A DNA stretch of 33,617 bases, taken from positions 1 to 33,617 of the forward strand of contig CANCET010000017.1 in the NCBI GenBank assembly GCA_947375105.1, in the 5' to 3' direction. The stretch is from Sphingomonadaceae bacterium (lineage in GTDB: Bacteria > Pseudomonadota > Alphaproteobacteria > Sphingomonadales > Sphingomonadaceae). Both the position numbers and the translations under genes were made by a program. Below, piece after piece: positions 6,901 through 19,600 of this stretch; the first letter of the stretch is position 1; the number at the start of each line of letters is the position of its first letter. The notes beneath the pieces were generated by a model. That model was not told where the DNA came from, searched no databases, and was given only the letters and a program-made list of their open reading frames with translations.

Positions 6901-7527
6901 TTATTTCGGCGTGGATGGTGCGCCTGCAGCGGCCGGCGGCAATACAGCGCGCTGGATCGGAATCTGCGTAAGGCGGGCATCGAGTGCGGCCACGACCGCG
7001 CCTGTGAGATCGTTGGCGAAATTGCCGCCAAGCAGTGTGCCCCGATCAAACAGCAGGCCGCAGCCCTTCTGCGCATAGACCGCTGCGATCATTGGCTGGA
7101 GCTGCGCCGAGATCGTGGCGACCGCATCGATGCGGGTCTTCTCGATCTCCTTGCGGCGCTGCTCGGCCTTGACCTGAACTGGCGCCAGTTTTTGGCCGAG
7201 AGCGGCTTGCTGCGCGCGGATCTGGTCCGGCGTGAGCTTGCTGGCCTGTGCGCGCAGCGCGGCCATCTCGGCATCGATCGGCTTGCGATCGGCATCGACT
7301 TCGGACTGCGCCTCGGCCGTAAGCTGGCGGATCCGCTCGGACGCATAGACCGAGACCTTGGCGTGGGCGAACACTGCCTCACGCGAGAGCATGCAGATAC
7401 CCGGCACGACCGGGCCGCCCAGCCCGCCAGCATTGGTTTGCGCCGGGGCCTGGGCATGGGCTGCAGCAACCGGCGTGAACACCATGGCGGCTGCGAGAAG
7501 CGAGCGGGAGGCTTTTGCGCGTAGCAT
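6901..7527 (-). CDS. OmpH/Skp-family periplasmic chaperone-like protein
   Basis: A 208-aa protein with a signal peptide (hydrophobic LLAAAMVFTPVAAAHA, cleavage near residue 25). The mature part is typical of OmpH/Skp: a start resembling 'gICMLSREAVFAHAKVS', a long charged alpha-helical middle rich in Ala, Gln and Lys (about residues 60-135, tentacle-like coiled coil), and a C-terminal block 'QPMIAAVYAQKGCGLLFDRG'. Skp holds unfolded outer-membrane or secreted proteins in the periplasm. This copy is the last gene of the TPS run, 106 bp after tpsA, so TpsA, TpsB or the porin are likely clients (inference). The housekeeping skp normally sits beside bamA and lpxD, so this is probably a dedicated extra copy. 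The ATG at 7527 follows AAGGAG; a TTG one codon earlier is an alternative. Confidence 0.82.
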   Translation of the reverse strand: MLRAKASRSLLAAAMVFTPVAAAHAQAPAQTNAGGLGGPVVPGICMLSREAVFAHAKVSVYASERIRQLTAEAQSEVDADRKPIDAEMAALRAQASKLTPDQIRAQQAALGQKLAPVQVKAEQRRKEIEKTRIDAVATISAQLQPMIAAVYAQKGCGLLFDRGTLLGGNFANDLTGAVVAALDARLTQIPIQRAVLPPAAAGAPSTPK

Positions 7528-7633
7528 CAATCAATCTCCTTGGGGCAAGGTGGCCCGTGGCCATCGGGCAAGCTCCCGCCTGCCCGCCTGTCAAAACTGC
7601 TTTCGGTCAAAAGCTTTTCCTGCGAGCCGGTGG

Positions 7634-10600
7634 TTATCGGACGCACTTTCCGGATGAATCGAACCGCCCGCTGGCACAATCCTCGCTGTTGCCACCGATA
7701 AACCCGAGCACATCGACCCGGATCACCGACTCGCGGTCGGCGGAGCCCTTTTCCTGCGCGCGGGCCTGGGCCGCGGTCGCCGCCACGGCGGCCGTCGCTC
7801 CCGGCGGCGCAGCGGGCGCGGCCACCACGGCGGTGGTTGGCACACCGACCGAGGCGCCGCCGACCTTGAAGTTGTCCGCGTTCGCCACCCGCGCGGCCGC
7901 CACGAACACATCGCCAGATGCACGCACGCCCGCATCGCCCGCATCGACTGTGCCGACAGGCGCAATCAAGGTCACGCTGGAGGCCGCAACATCCGCCGAT
8001 GGGCGCAGTGCACCGATACCCGCGCCCGAAACACTGCCGGCGGAATCGACTTCGCTGAACGCGTCCGGCGTGAACCGCAGGGTGATCGGCGGGAAGTTGG
8101 ACGAGGTCTTGGGCCCCTGCCCTGCGTTGAGATCGCCGTTCGAGGACCACATCGCGACATCGCCGCCGCTGAGCGTGAACAGGCGGCTCTGGTTGAGCCG
8201 GAAATCGCCATCGGTGAACGACTGGATGGCACCGCCGCGCAAGGTCAGCACGCCTTCAAACCCGATCGGGATCGAATCGATCCGGCCCGGGAACGGCAGG
8301 TTGGCGTACCCTTCCCGCATGAAGCTGACGCCGGATCCGGTGAACAGCGTCGACTTGCGGGCGGCCTGCTCGGACGTGCGCACCACCGAACCGGCGATGA
8401 AATCGCCGCCCGGACCGAGAATGGTGACGCTGCCACCCCGCGCGGTCTGGATCGTCGCGAGGCGCAAATCGACATTGCCGGTCAGAACCCGTGTGGCCTT
8501 TGCCGGCTCACCGTTGTCGAGCGTCTTGGCCGGCTCGCCCAGGGGATGGTCGGCAGAGACAGTCGCCGGATCAGTCGTGAAGGTCGACAAGTTGTCGGTG
8601 TAGCCCGCGCTGACCGGGAACAGCGTCTGGATCGCGCGGTAGCCGCGGACGTATTGCTGGTACGACGGCCCGTTGGGATCAGCGACCGCGCCAAGCTCCC
8701 CGAAATAGAGCACCTGCATCAGGAAACGCCGCTGCTGCAGTTCCGGCACGTTCTGCTTGTAGGCTGCGTACATGTCGGAATAGCGCGTGTAGGCGAGCGC
8801 GGCGAGCGCGCTATCGCTGGCACCGGCAGCATCCGGGAAGACCTTGGCGAAAACCTCGGGCGCGTTGTCCCTGAGCCAGGCCGCCAGCTTGGGCGCATAG
8901 ACCGGCTTGGCGCGGTCGGGTGTCCGATTGCCGGCCGTATCGACATTCTGGACAAACAGGTCGCCGTCCAGCCTGGAGGTGTTGGCCGGATCGAGATACG
9001 TCGCATCAAGTGCCGAGAAATCGGCCCGCTTGGCCACGCCGAACAGCGCGTAGATGCTCGCACCGGACTGGCCCAGCCACGGGTTGTTCTCGTTGCCCAC
9101 GGTCCGGATGCCGCCCGCATAGCTGACATTCGCAACCGTTGCCGAATTGAGGAACGGACCGAGGTTGCCGCCCGCCTCGATCATCAGCGCGCCGGGCCCG
9201 CCAAGCGTGAAGCTGGTCGCGTTGACATAGGGACGGCCTACAACCGGATTGTCGAGCGATGGCAGCGCGGTGGTGGCGGTAATATCGCCGCCGGCCACGA
9301 TCCGGGTGATATCGGTGGCCTGAAGGTTCTGACCCTCGAAATTGAAATCGACGATATCGCCGCCAGCGTTGACCTGCGCGGCCTTCGGCAGAACGAGTTG
9401 AACCTTCGAAATCGAACCGCCGGCATAGATCTCGACCGGATTGGGATCATCGCGGTGCGTGATCGCCCGGTTGTGCAGCAGGCGCAATGTCGCATCGCTT
9501 GTCGGCTGCACCACACCGCCGAACACATAGCCAAGCCCCTGATCCCGGAAGTAGTTGCCGCCTTCGATGATGAAACGCGAGACACTGAACAGGCCCGGCA
9601 GATCCGACGGGTCCGCATCGCTCATCGACAGCGCAAAATTCGCAAGATTGCCGCCAGCCGTGATCGAAAGCTGCCCATAGGGGCTGGCGTAGAGCAGATT
9701 GGCATTGCCGTTGCCGATCGCGATATCGGATGCGATCGAGGTCAGCGAAAGCGAAGGGGGCAGTACATAGCCGGTCAGGAACGTGCTGACATCGAGCGAT
9801 GTGGCCTGGGTAGCGAACACCACCCGCTGGTCCGCCCGGTTGCCGACAATTGCCAAGCGATCTGGCGTGGCGATGCTGACCCCGGCAATCGGACTGAAGA
9901 AGCCTGCCGCATTGAGCGTCTGGTCGGCAGTGGCGAGCGTGCCCGGCTGGGCTCCCAGCGCGCCGATCCCTGCAATATCGACCGCACCACGCGCGGTGAG
10001 CGCGATCGTCGCGTCATTGACCCGCAGCCGCAGCAGGTTGGCTGTGCTGGCGTTGTTGACCCGGCCGTCGTAGGAACCGGGTGCCAGCGTGTCGCCCGCA
10101 GAGACGACTGCCGCCCCGACGGCCACGCGCGCGATCCCCTGCGCCACGTCGATCTGCCCACCGAGCAGATTGCGCCCGGCATCGAGCGAGAGATTGCCGC
10201 CACCGCTGGTCAGGATGACCTTCTGACCGGCCGGTGTCTTGTCGGTCAGCGCGGAATTGTCGAGCGCGATCACGAGATCGCTGACATCGCGCCCGGCGCT
10301 GACGGTCACGTTGCCGCCAGCAAGCGCACCGACACCCGAGCTGAACAGCTGCGGGACAATCGCGATCTTCGTCGATTGGCCAACTTCACCCACGCGCCAC
10401 TGCTGATCGGCCGAACCGATCCGCGTGCCATCGAACGTGGTGGCAAGATCATCGTAGCCGGGAAGCGTGGTATCAATCGAGATCGCGCTGGACCGGAACG
10501 CTTCGCTCCAGATATCGCGGCGGCCCAGCACATCGCGGCCAGCCACGAGCGAAATCGCCCCACCGCCGCCAGCGACGACCGGCGCCGCATCGAGCAGCCC

Positions 10601-13600
10601 CTGAATCGACGGCACGTAGCCCAGCTTCTCGGCCTGGTACGTCTCGGCGATACCGCCAAGGCTGAGGCGGGCACCTGCGGTATAGATTGCCGATCCGCCA
10701 ACCTGCGCGGTGAAATCGGTGTTGCCGTAAACGCCGCTCTCGTCGCGGATGGTGCCGTCATTGGCGCGGTAGGTGATTGTGGTCGAGCCGACGAGGCTGA
10801 CATTGCCGGCGGCAGCGACCGAGATCCCGCCGGTTCCGGTGCGCACCAGCGGATTGTAGTAGCTGCGCGGCTGATCGAACGCGATGGGTGCATCGATCAC
10901 CGAAAGATCGAGATCGGGCTTCGCCAGCTTGGTGAAGGTCTGACCGTAATCCCCGGACAAGAACTGCGCGACCTGATCCAGCGAAGCCACCACGCCGATG
11001 ACAACGCCGTCTTCCTTGATGAAGCGGTGCCCGGCGAAGAAGCGCAGGGCCGCAGCACGCGTCGCATCGGCGAGGTCCGTATCCGAACCCCAGTTGAGCC
11101 GCGTATAAAGGTCTTTGGCCGTCTCGGGATCGACATAGCCCGCAAACTGGCCATCGAAGAACTTGTCAGCGCCGGTGTAGACATACGTGCCGCTGCCATC
11201 ATCGAAACCAAGCTGGGCGGTGCCGCCGATCCGGGTGACACCCTGTTTGGCGACCACCTTGTAGAACTTCTCCCCGGCGACGATCACCGATCCGCGGCTG
11301 CTGCGGTAGATCGCCAGCGGATCGGCAGAGCCTGCCGCCGCACCGGCCACGAGGTTGATATCGCTCGATGCAACACTCCTGCCATCGACGAGCGGGAACA
11401 GTTCACCCGTGCCGATGGCATTGCCGGTTCCATTCGCAGCGACACTGTTGGCGGTGGCACTGAACGGGGAATGCACGAACAAGGGCGAATTCTGCGCGCC
11501 CAGTTCCGGCAGCGACAGATCGATCACCACGATCTGGCCATCGTCGAGCAGCCGCGTGCCAAACTTGCTGTAGGACCGCAGCGTGTCGTCGCAGACGCTG
11601 CCCAGCGCGCAATCGAGCGATACGGCCGCGCCGTAGCTGCGGTCGCCGCCGCCCAGTTGGTAGCTGAGGTACTTCGGATCGGTCTTGTCGTGGAACGAGA
11701 AGAATCCGTCGCTGATCGAATTGGCGACCTTGAGATCGCCGCCCGCGCGGATCGTGAAAACCCCCGCTTCGCCGGTCACCTTCCCGCCCACCCGGTAGGT
11801 CATATCGACATACCGCGCGAAGAGTTCGGCTTCCTTGCCGGCCACGACTTCATAGCGCGGCTTGCCGCCGGCATCGGGTCCGAGTGGTGAAACCGTGAGC
11901 AGGCCATCTGCAACGGCGGCGGCGTAGTCTACGACCTTGCCCGCGCCGAGGTTCAGGTTGGAATCAAGCACGATCATCCCGGCCGCCGAAATCTCCACCT
12001 CAGGCCGGAGCCGGTAGCCCGCGAGGCTGCCACGATCCTTGCGCGCAACGGTAAAGTTGCGAACGAAATCGGGAAGCGTCCCGGCCGCCGTATCCGCAAG
12101 GAAATTGGGCAATCCGGTCGCCGCGGCGTCGAGATGCACAGTCCCGTCGGCGTCCCTGGTGATCCCCGAGTAGGCACCGGCCTGCGCGATCTGATCGAGA
12201 TCGAAGCGGCGGAACGCATCGAGCGTCAACGCCGAGGCCCCTGTGATCGTGCCGTTCGCGGACAGGTCGACCACATTGCCGTTCAGCAGCGGCGCCCTGA
12301 ACGTGACGAGACCGCCGACATCGCCGGCAACCTTGCGGAAGGCCGAGGTGAGAATGAGCGTCTGGGGGTCCTTCACCGCCATGGTGACGAAGCGGTCAGC
12401 CGTCTTGCTGGCCGAAACATCGATCAGCGCGCCACCAGCAATATCGATCTTCGCCGCATCGCTCGACACGCCGATCATTACATTTCCGCCCTTGGCCTGG
12501 CGACTGTCACCAGCGGCATAGCCCCCCGTCCGCGCGATCAGCGCGCCGGTCGCGCCCAATGCGATGCCGCTGCCACCGAACAGGGAGATGTCGCCCCCGT
12601 CCACCCGGGCGGACGTGTAGGCTGCATCGGTCATCTTGAGCTTCGAAACATCATCGCCCGAGGTGTCGATCCGCCCCAGAATGTCGATCCGTCCGCTGTC
12701 GGTGACCAGCTTGACGCTTTCGGCCTTGAGCGTCTGCCCGGCATCGAGCGCGAGATTGCCGGAGCCGGTGCGGATCTGCACCGTCCCGCCAAACAGGCGG
12801 CCGTAGTCCTTGACGAAGCCGGCCAGACTGAACGCCGCGCCCGTCGCATCCAGCAGACTTGCTCCGTCGAGCAGGATCGACGCCTGGCGCGTTGCACCGG
12901 CAGCAATCGCGGGATTGATCGCAGCGCCAAGCGTGATCGTGCCGCGCGCCGCCGCGAGGTTGAGGTTGCCGCTGCTCCCGATGCCGTTGTCGACCACCAG
13001 CGTAGCAGTCTTGGCAAGAGCGATGTTGCCGCCGTCGCTCTGCAAGGTGATCGAGCCGGAACCCGCCGTCACGACCTTCGCGCTGTCGCCGGTTCCGATG
13101 TTGGTCGTATAGCCCGGCGCCGCGATGTTTGCGGTGCCGCTCGCGGTGATATTGCCACTGGCATGCACGTCGATGATGCCCGCCGTTGCGCGGATGGCTG
13201 CATTGTTGAGCGCGAAGCTGGCCACGGGGTCATCGATCCCGCCGAACGCGATTGTCGATCCAATGGCGAGGGCCTTCGCGTCTGGCGTACCAGTGCGCCC
13301 GCTGCCATCGATGATGACCGCGCCCCGCGTCGAGAAAGTATAGTCCGCTCCGACCGTGCTGACCTCGGCTGCCGTGCCGCGCGCGTGGTCGGCGATGAAC
13401 GGTGTCTTGAGCGTTAGCCCCACGAAGCCGGGATTTGCGGGATCGTCGATCGCAAGGCTGCCCTTGCCGGTAACCGCAATGCCCTTCGCCGCATCGAGCG
13501 TGACCCCGCCGCCGAAGCCATAGATGCGGAAGGTTCCATCGCCGAGCGTGACCTGATCGGCCACCACAGCCAGCTTCGCGCTGGAACCGCAGTCCGCCAT

Positions 13601-16600
13601 CCCTGCCACCGAGCACCCACCGCGGTCGGTCTTGCTGTTGCGCAGCGTGAAGGACTTGGCGTTGATGGTCAGGTCGCTTCCGTCCGAAGCGATGCCCTGG
13701 GCATCGAGCGTCAGGTTGTTGAACGCGCTCGGCAGTCCGGCGCCGAGAAAGACCACGCCGCGCGATGACAGCGTGAGATTGGTGGCCGCCGCGAGCTTCT
13801 GCGCGAAGGCCGGGGCCAATCCGCCCTCGCCGAACGAAATCGTGGCTGCACCGAGGCTGATGCTCGTCGCGGCAATATTGGCATCATCGGCGAAACTGAC
13901 CGCGCCGCTCGTGTTGAACGCCACCGCGTTGCCCGCCAGCGATGCCCCGCCGAGGACTTGCAGCTGGGTCCGCGCCAGATCAGGCGCCGAAAGCTCGGGA
14001 TCGACCGTTCGTGCCACCAACCGCTCAGGGCCGCTGGCAAGGCGCAGGACCGAACCGATACCGGTCTGGTCATATCCCGCAGCCGACGAACCGAAGCCGA
14101 CGCGGTAGTCGGCCGAAGTCTTGTCGGCCAGCGTCCCCGTGGCGGACAGCGATGCACCGGCATCGACGACAAGGCGCGAACCGCTGCCGCCGACCGCCAG
14201 AACGAGTTCCGGCGCAGTGAGCGAAACGCCGCTGTCGATCTCGATGTTCCGCGCAGTCACCTTCAGCGTCGTCGTGCCATCGACATTCTCTTCGCGCACG
14301 CCGCCGATGAACAGGCTGTTTGCGTTGAGATTGGCGAGGGTGTCGGCGGTCAGCGTCAACACGTTTTCAGTGAGCGGGCCCGCTGCAGCGCGGATCTCGA
14401 TCGCGGATGCGGCAATATCGAACTGGGCCCCGCGCCCGCCGGGTGCCGCCGCAGATTTGACGATGCCGTCAACAGTAAGCGAGAGCGTCGGGTTGAACAC
14501 GAACCGCGCTGCGTCGAGCGGCGAGCGCGGCGCGGCCTTGCCCTGCGCGGCGGCCAGCTTGTCGAATGCAATTGTGCCCGAAGTGAGGTTGAGCTTGGAA
14601 TAGCGGTTGAACGCGGCAGCCGCCATCAGGGTGAATGAGCGGCGCGCGGATTCGCGGAAATCCGTACCGGCGGTGCCATAGCTGCCGCCCACGATCACGC
14701 TGCCATCAAGCTGCGCGTTGCCCCCGCCGATCAGCGGCGCGGCCGCGTCGGTGTTCTCCACCAGGCGGGTTGCGCCGGGCAGGAACGCGTAGTGCGCGGG
14801 CAGGAGCAGATATTCGCCCGCAGCAATCCCGGGCGCCGCATCGAGCCAGACCGTCCGGCCGGCCGCGAGCCCGTAAAGACTGTCGCCGCCGCTCTTGTAG
14901 TCGGCCGAATAGAGCGGATCGAAGCTGGCGACGAGACCAGCCTGCGCCACTGGCAGCGCGGCATAGACCTGACGGCCATCTGCATAGGCCAGACCGCCGT
15001 TGCTGCTGAAAGTGTCAGCATTGAACCGCGACAGCACATCGCGCGATCCGCCAGTGCCGGAAACGAATTCGAACGCGAAGATATCGCCGCCGCCCTGCCC
15101 GTCGAGCGTCGCACCTGTCTTCACGTCGATCGAGCGACCCGCAAGCGTCAGCTGGCCCACCGGCGCGGCCGTGAGTGCGGAGTTCACGTTGGGGGAGAAG
15201 TAGTATTCGCTGCCGTCGGTGGTCTGGCCATAGGGCACGTTCAGACCGGCACCGCTGACCGACGTGACGCTGCCTGCGCCAAACGAGATCGATTGGCTGG
15301 CCGGTATCGCGATCAGGCTGCCCGGCAGGTTCACCGCGCTCTGCGAGCCCAGTTCAAGCAACCCGAGCGGCGCGCGCAGCACGCCGTCCTGGACGATATT
15401 GGCGCCGACAACCCGCAGCCAGCTGCCCGCTGAATAGGGCGAGGCGGGTGCTGCATCGCCGTTGGAGGCGAACCTTACCGTGCCGGCATCGGCCAGCGAG
15501 GCCACGAGGTAGGGCGTGGCCGAGCTCACCTTGGTGCCGTTGCGGCGATCCTCAAGCAGCTGCTGGAGATTGCCGGTGCCGGTCGCCGCGTAGACCTGAT
15601 CGGCGACAAACGAGAGGTCGCCTGTTGAAACCACGCCGCCGGTCAACCCGGTCGGTCGCGTCGGATCGGCAACCGCCCGGTCGGTGCCGATGAAGCGGAT
15701 GTCATTGCCCGAGAGCAGGTTGACGGCGCCAGCGGCCGCACCGTCGGCGGTCACGCCTGCAGGCACGACAAAGCCCACGGCCCCCACAAGATCGATAGAC
15801 TTCGCCGCGAACGTCAGCGAACCCTGCGACGCGCTGGTTGGCGTGTTGACGGAGAACGTCTGCGCCTGGCTGCCAATGTTGATGTAGGGCGCTTCGATCC
15901 GCCCATTGCCGTCGCTCAGCAACGAGATCGTCACCCGGAAGTCCGTCTCGCTGGGCGACGCGCTCGTCGGCGTTGCCGACTGGACGAGGAATGCCTTGCC
16001 CAGTGACAACCTTGTGCCGCCTTCGATCCCGATCCCGCCCCGCGCGATCATCGTCGAGAAGCCGGCGTCCATGATCTGGTCAGCCGAGAGGACCGAATTG
16101 CCCTCGGTCGTGCTGTCGGTCGATTGGCGCAGGATCGGATCGAGCCATTCCAGCGTTCCGCCAAAGGCCGCAGCAGAACCGCCCTTGGCAACAATTGCCG
16201 CGCCGCCAAGAGAGCCGCCGCCAAGGATGCTGAGCGTCCCGCCATTGCTCCACGCGCGCGTGGGCGTGTAGCTGCCGACCTGGAGCAGCTCGTCAAAGGT
16301 TGCCGCCGCACCCGAAAGATCAATCTTCGCGCCGGTCTGGGCATCGATTGCGCGGGCAATGGTCACTACGCCGATCGGTGTCGCCGCGCCGGAATCGTTG
16401 ATTTCGTAGCGCGCGGATTCGAACAATCGCGTGCTCGTATCGGACTGGCCGTTTGCGGTGCTGATCGAGCCGCCATCGTAGAGCCTGCCGGTGGACCTGA
16501 TCCGGTTCCCCGCGAGCAGGGCAGCGCGAGGATCGAAGACCGCCGCACCGGAAAGATCAGTGACGCTTCCGGGCGCCAGCTTCAGTGCCTCGCCTGCATC

Positions 16601-19600
16601 AAGCTGACCGAGGAAATAGACCGTCTTGTCCGCCGCCGGCTTCGAGAAGAGCTGCCCGTTGGTCAGGGTGCCGATCTTGGAGAGCGCGTCCTCCCTGTAC
16701 TGCACTGCCCCGTCCGTCACGACACGCCCGCCCAGCACATCGTCAAGGCTGCGCACCGCCACCGTGTCGGCCAGGAATTCATCCGGCAACCGCGCCAGCT
16801 GGCGGATCGTTCCGCCAACGAGGCGGATCGTCCCGGCGTTGAGCAATCCGGGGGTCTGGATCGATGCTCCGGCCGCACCGGTGATGCTGCCACCCTGCTC
16901 GACGACCAGTTCCGTAAGGCCGCCCAGCTTCAGCGAGGCGGCGCGCTGATCCCACGCGGCTGTCGGCACCGCCGCGCTGACCACCGACGTGACGTCTGCC
17001 CCAGTTTCGAGCCCGACGAGTTTCGCAGTGGTCGCGTGATCGGAATAGACCGGCAGCAAGGCCTGCGTGAGATCAAGCGTCTCACCGTCATGGATGACGA
17101 AGCTGGTCGTATCGAGGAACGCGGAATTGCCATGGACTCCGCCGGCAAACAGGTCGCTGAACACGCGCGAATGCCAGGCGGAGAGATCCAGAGTCCCGAA
17201 ACCGGTGGACTGGATGAAATCGAGCTTGAGCCACGAACCCGCTGCCGGCGCCGTATCGGACAGCGCGATCTGCGGCGCGACCAGCTTGAATACGCCGCCG
17301 CCGCCAAAGCCGAAGCCGAAGCCCTTGAAGTTGTCCGCCGTGAATTCCACCGTCGCGCGCTGGGTCACCGGCACCAGGCTTACGACGATGCGCTTGCCCA
17401 GATCGCCGACAATGGTCGTGAACGAGACCGATTGGTTCTGCCCGTTGATCGCCTGGTCCGTGCTCGAACCTTCGGTCAGGGTTGGATCGGTCCGGGTCAG
17501 CGAGGCATAGACGGTATCGTTGATCAGGCTGATATTGCCGCCCTTGGCCACAAGATCGAGCAGCCCATCGCTGGTGACATGACCGCCTGAGGATACATCG
17601 AGCAGCGCCGACGACCGCAGGCGGATACTGCCGCTGAGATCGACCGCGAGCGTTGCCGTATCAGGATTGGTCCCCTGCACCACAAGCACCTTGGGCGCCA
17701 CGGCAAGGCTGATCGACCCGCCCGAGGTGTAGGCCGTCCCGCTCGGCAGGCCGCCGAGGGAAAGGAAGTCATTGCTCCACAATCCGGCGACATCGAGCTT
17801 GCCGGAGACGACGACATCGAAGGGGCTCGGCGGTGTTTCGTCCGCCGCATAGCTCGCCTTCACGTCATCGCCGGGATCGAACAGCGACCCGGCCGCCGCG
17901 ACCGGCGAGGTCTGCACAGCGCCGAGCAGTTCGGCGGTGGTCGCAGAGATGGAGCCACTCCGCGCGGTGATAGTCCCGTCGAAATGCACGGTGCGGCCGG
18001 CATTAACCGTCAGGCGGCCTCCGTTGGCCAACACGATATCGCTGTCAGCCGCAAAACTGACGCCGCCGCTGGTCTCGATCCGCAGCGCGCCGAGACCGGC
18101 CTGCGACAGCTGGCTGTCGGTCAGGCGCGTGATGCCATCCGCAACTGGCGCTGCACCGTGATCGACCACGATGTTGCCGCCCAGGAATGGCGTGCCGCTG
18201 CCAGCGAACGAGCCGATCCGCAGATAGCCGCCCGAGGGCAATTCATAAGCCGTTGCCTGAAGCGTGCGCGTGTCACCCGAGAGGCTCGCCGACGCCGTGC
18301 CAACCGCACCGCGTTGCAGCTGGAAGAACCCGGAGTAGGCCTTGCCGTCGATCCTGCCATCGAGGCTGGCCGCCGCCGCACGGATAACCAGCGCACCGGC
18401 ATCGCGTCCTTCGTCATAGGCCGGCTCCGGCTGAATGCCCGAGATGAGCGGACTGGCGAAAGTCTGGCTCGTGCCGAACTTGCTCTGGACCGCGGTGTTG
18501 CCATCGGCGAGACCGATATAGTCGCCGTTCGGATCGGCATTGGCGATATCGACCAGCGTACCGTCCGCGCGGATCAGCTTGGTCGTGTTGATCACGCCCG
18601 TGTTGTAGTGCGTCCACCCGCCCGAAAAATCGACGGTTGCCGACTTGGCGATAGTGACCCGCGGCGCAGCTGCCGGGTTGGAGGCGTCAAGCGGCAGATC
18701 GACACCGAAGGTGACCGAGCCGCCCTTGGTCATCAGTTCGGCCGCCCCCACACCGATCTGGCTGATGGCCGATCCGGCCTCGATCAGCGGTGAGCCGACC
18801 CAGGCCACACCATCTGCGCGGACGCCGCTCTTGCGGATATCGACGGTGACGGTCTTGCCGTTGAGCGTGAACGAACCGTCGGTCTTCACGTCGCGGTAGT
18901 TGGGCGTATCGCGCAGTTCGTTGCCCTTGAGCGGCGAAATGGTGACCGCATTGCGGCTGGCGGCCAGTTGCACGTCCTTGATGCCGCTGACATCGATGAT
19001 CGCATCCGCGCCTACGGTGATGCTGCCTTGCGAAATCGTGCCGCCACCCGCCAGCAGCGCGGCCTGATCGTAGCCGCCTGCGCGGCCGCCAATCGAAACC
19101 GTCGCACCGGGCGCAAGGAGAAGCGACCCGTTGCCGAAGTTGATTGCAGCCGGCCCGAGCAGACCCGCATCGTTAGCCGTTGCCGTCGGGGTGACATAGA
19201 GCCCGCCGATGTCGATCCGCGACTGCCGGAACGATGGCGGGGCATCCGCGGTTCCCTGCGGCACGGTTTCGGGGCTGGCATCGTCGAGGATCGCGACACC
19301 GCTGGCAAAGCCGTTGGCTTCGGTCCCGACGAGATTGATGGTTCCAGCCGTGAGCGAGATAGTGCCATTGCGCGAAACGCTGGTGGTGGCAGTGACAAGG
19401 CCTGCGTTGGTAACAGTGCCGAGGAGGTCCGCACCGAGCGAGACATACCCGCGCTTGGCCTCGACCAGCCCCGAATTGACGACCGTGCCGCCGGTATTGA
19501 CCATCGTGCGCAGGAGGAAGCCGCGAATGTCGGGATCGAGCCCGCTGTTCCCGCCCGTCGACACGCCAAAGCCGATGACGCGGCCGGCCTGCAGGCTCAC

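Noticed and set aside
8546..11890. Plus-strand open frame of 1114 codons within the tpsA gene
   Set aside because: It is a shadow of the repetitive GC-rich tpsA sequence: Arg/Ala/Ile/Asp-rich, no recognisable domain, no ribosome-binding site. Other long plus-strand frames inside the TPS operon are rejected for the same reason.
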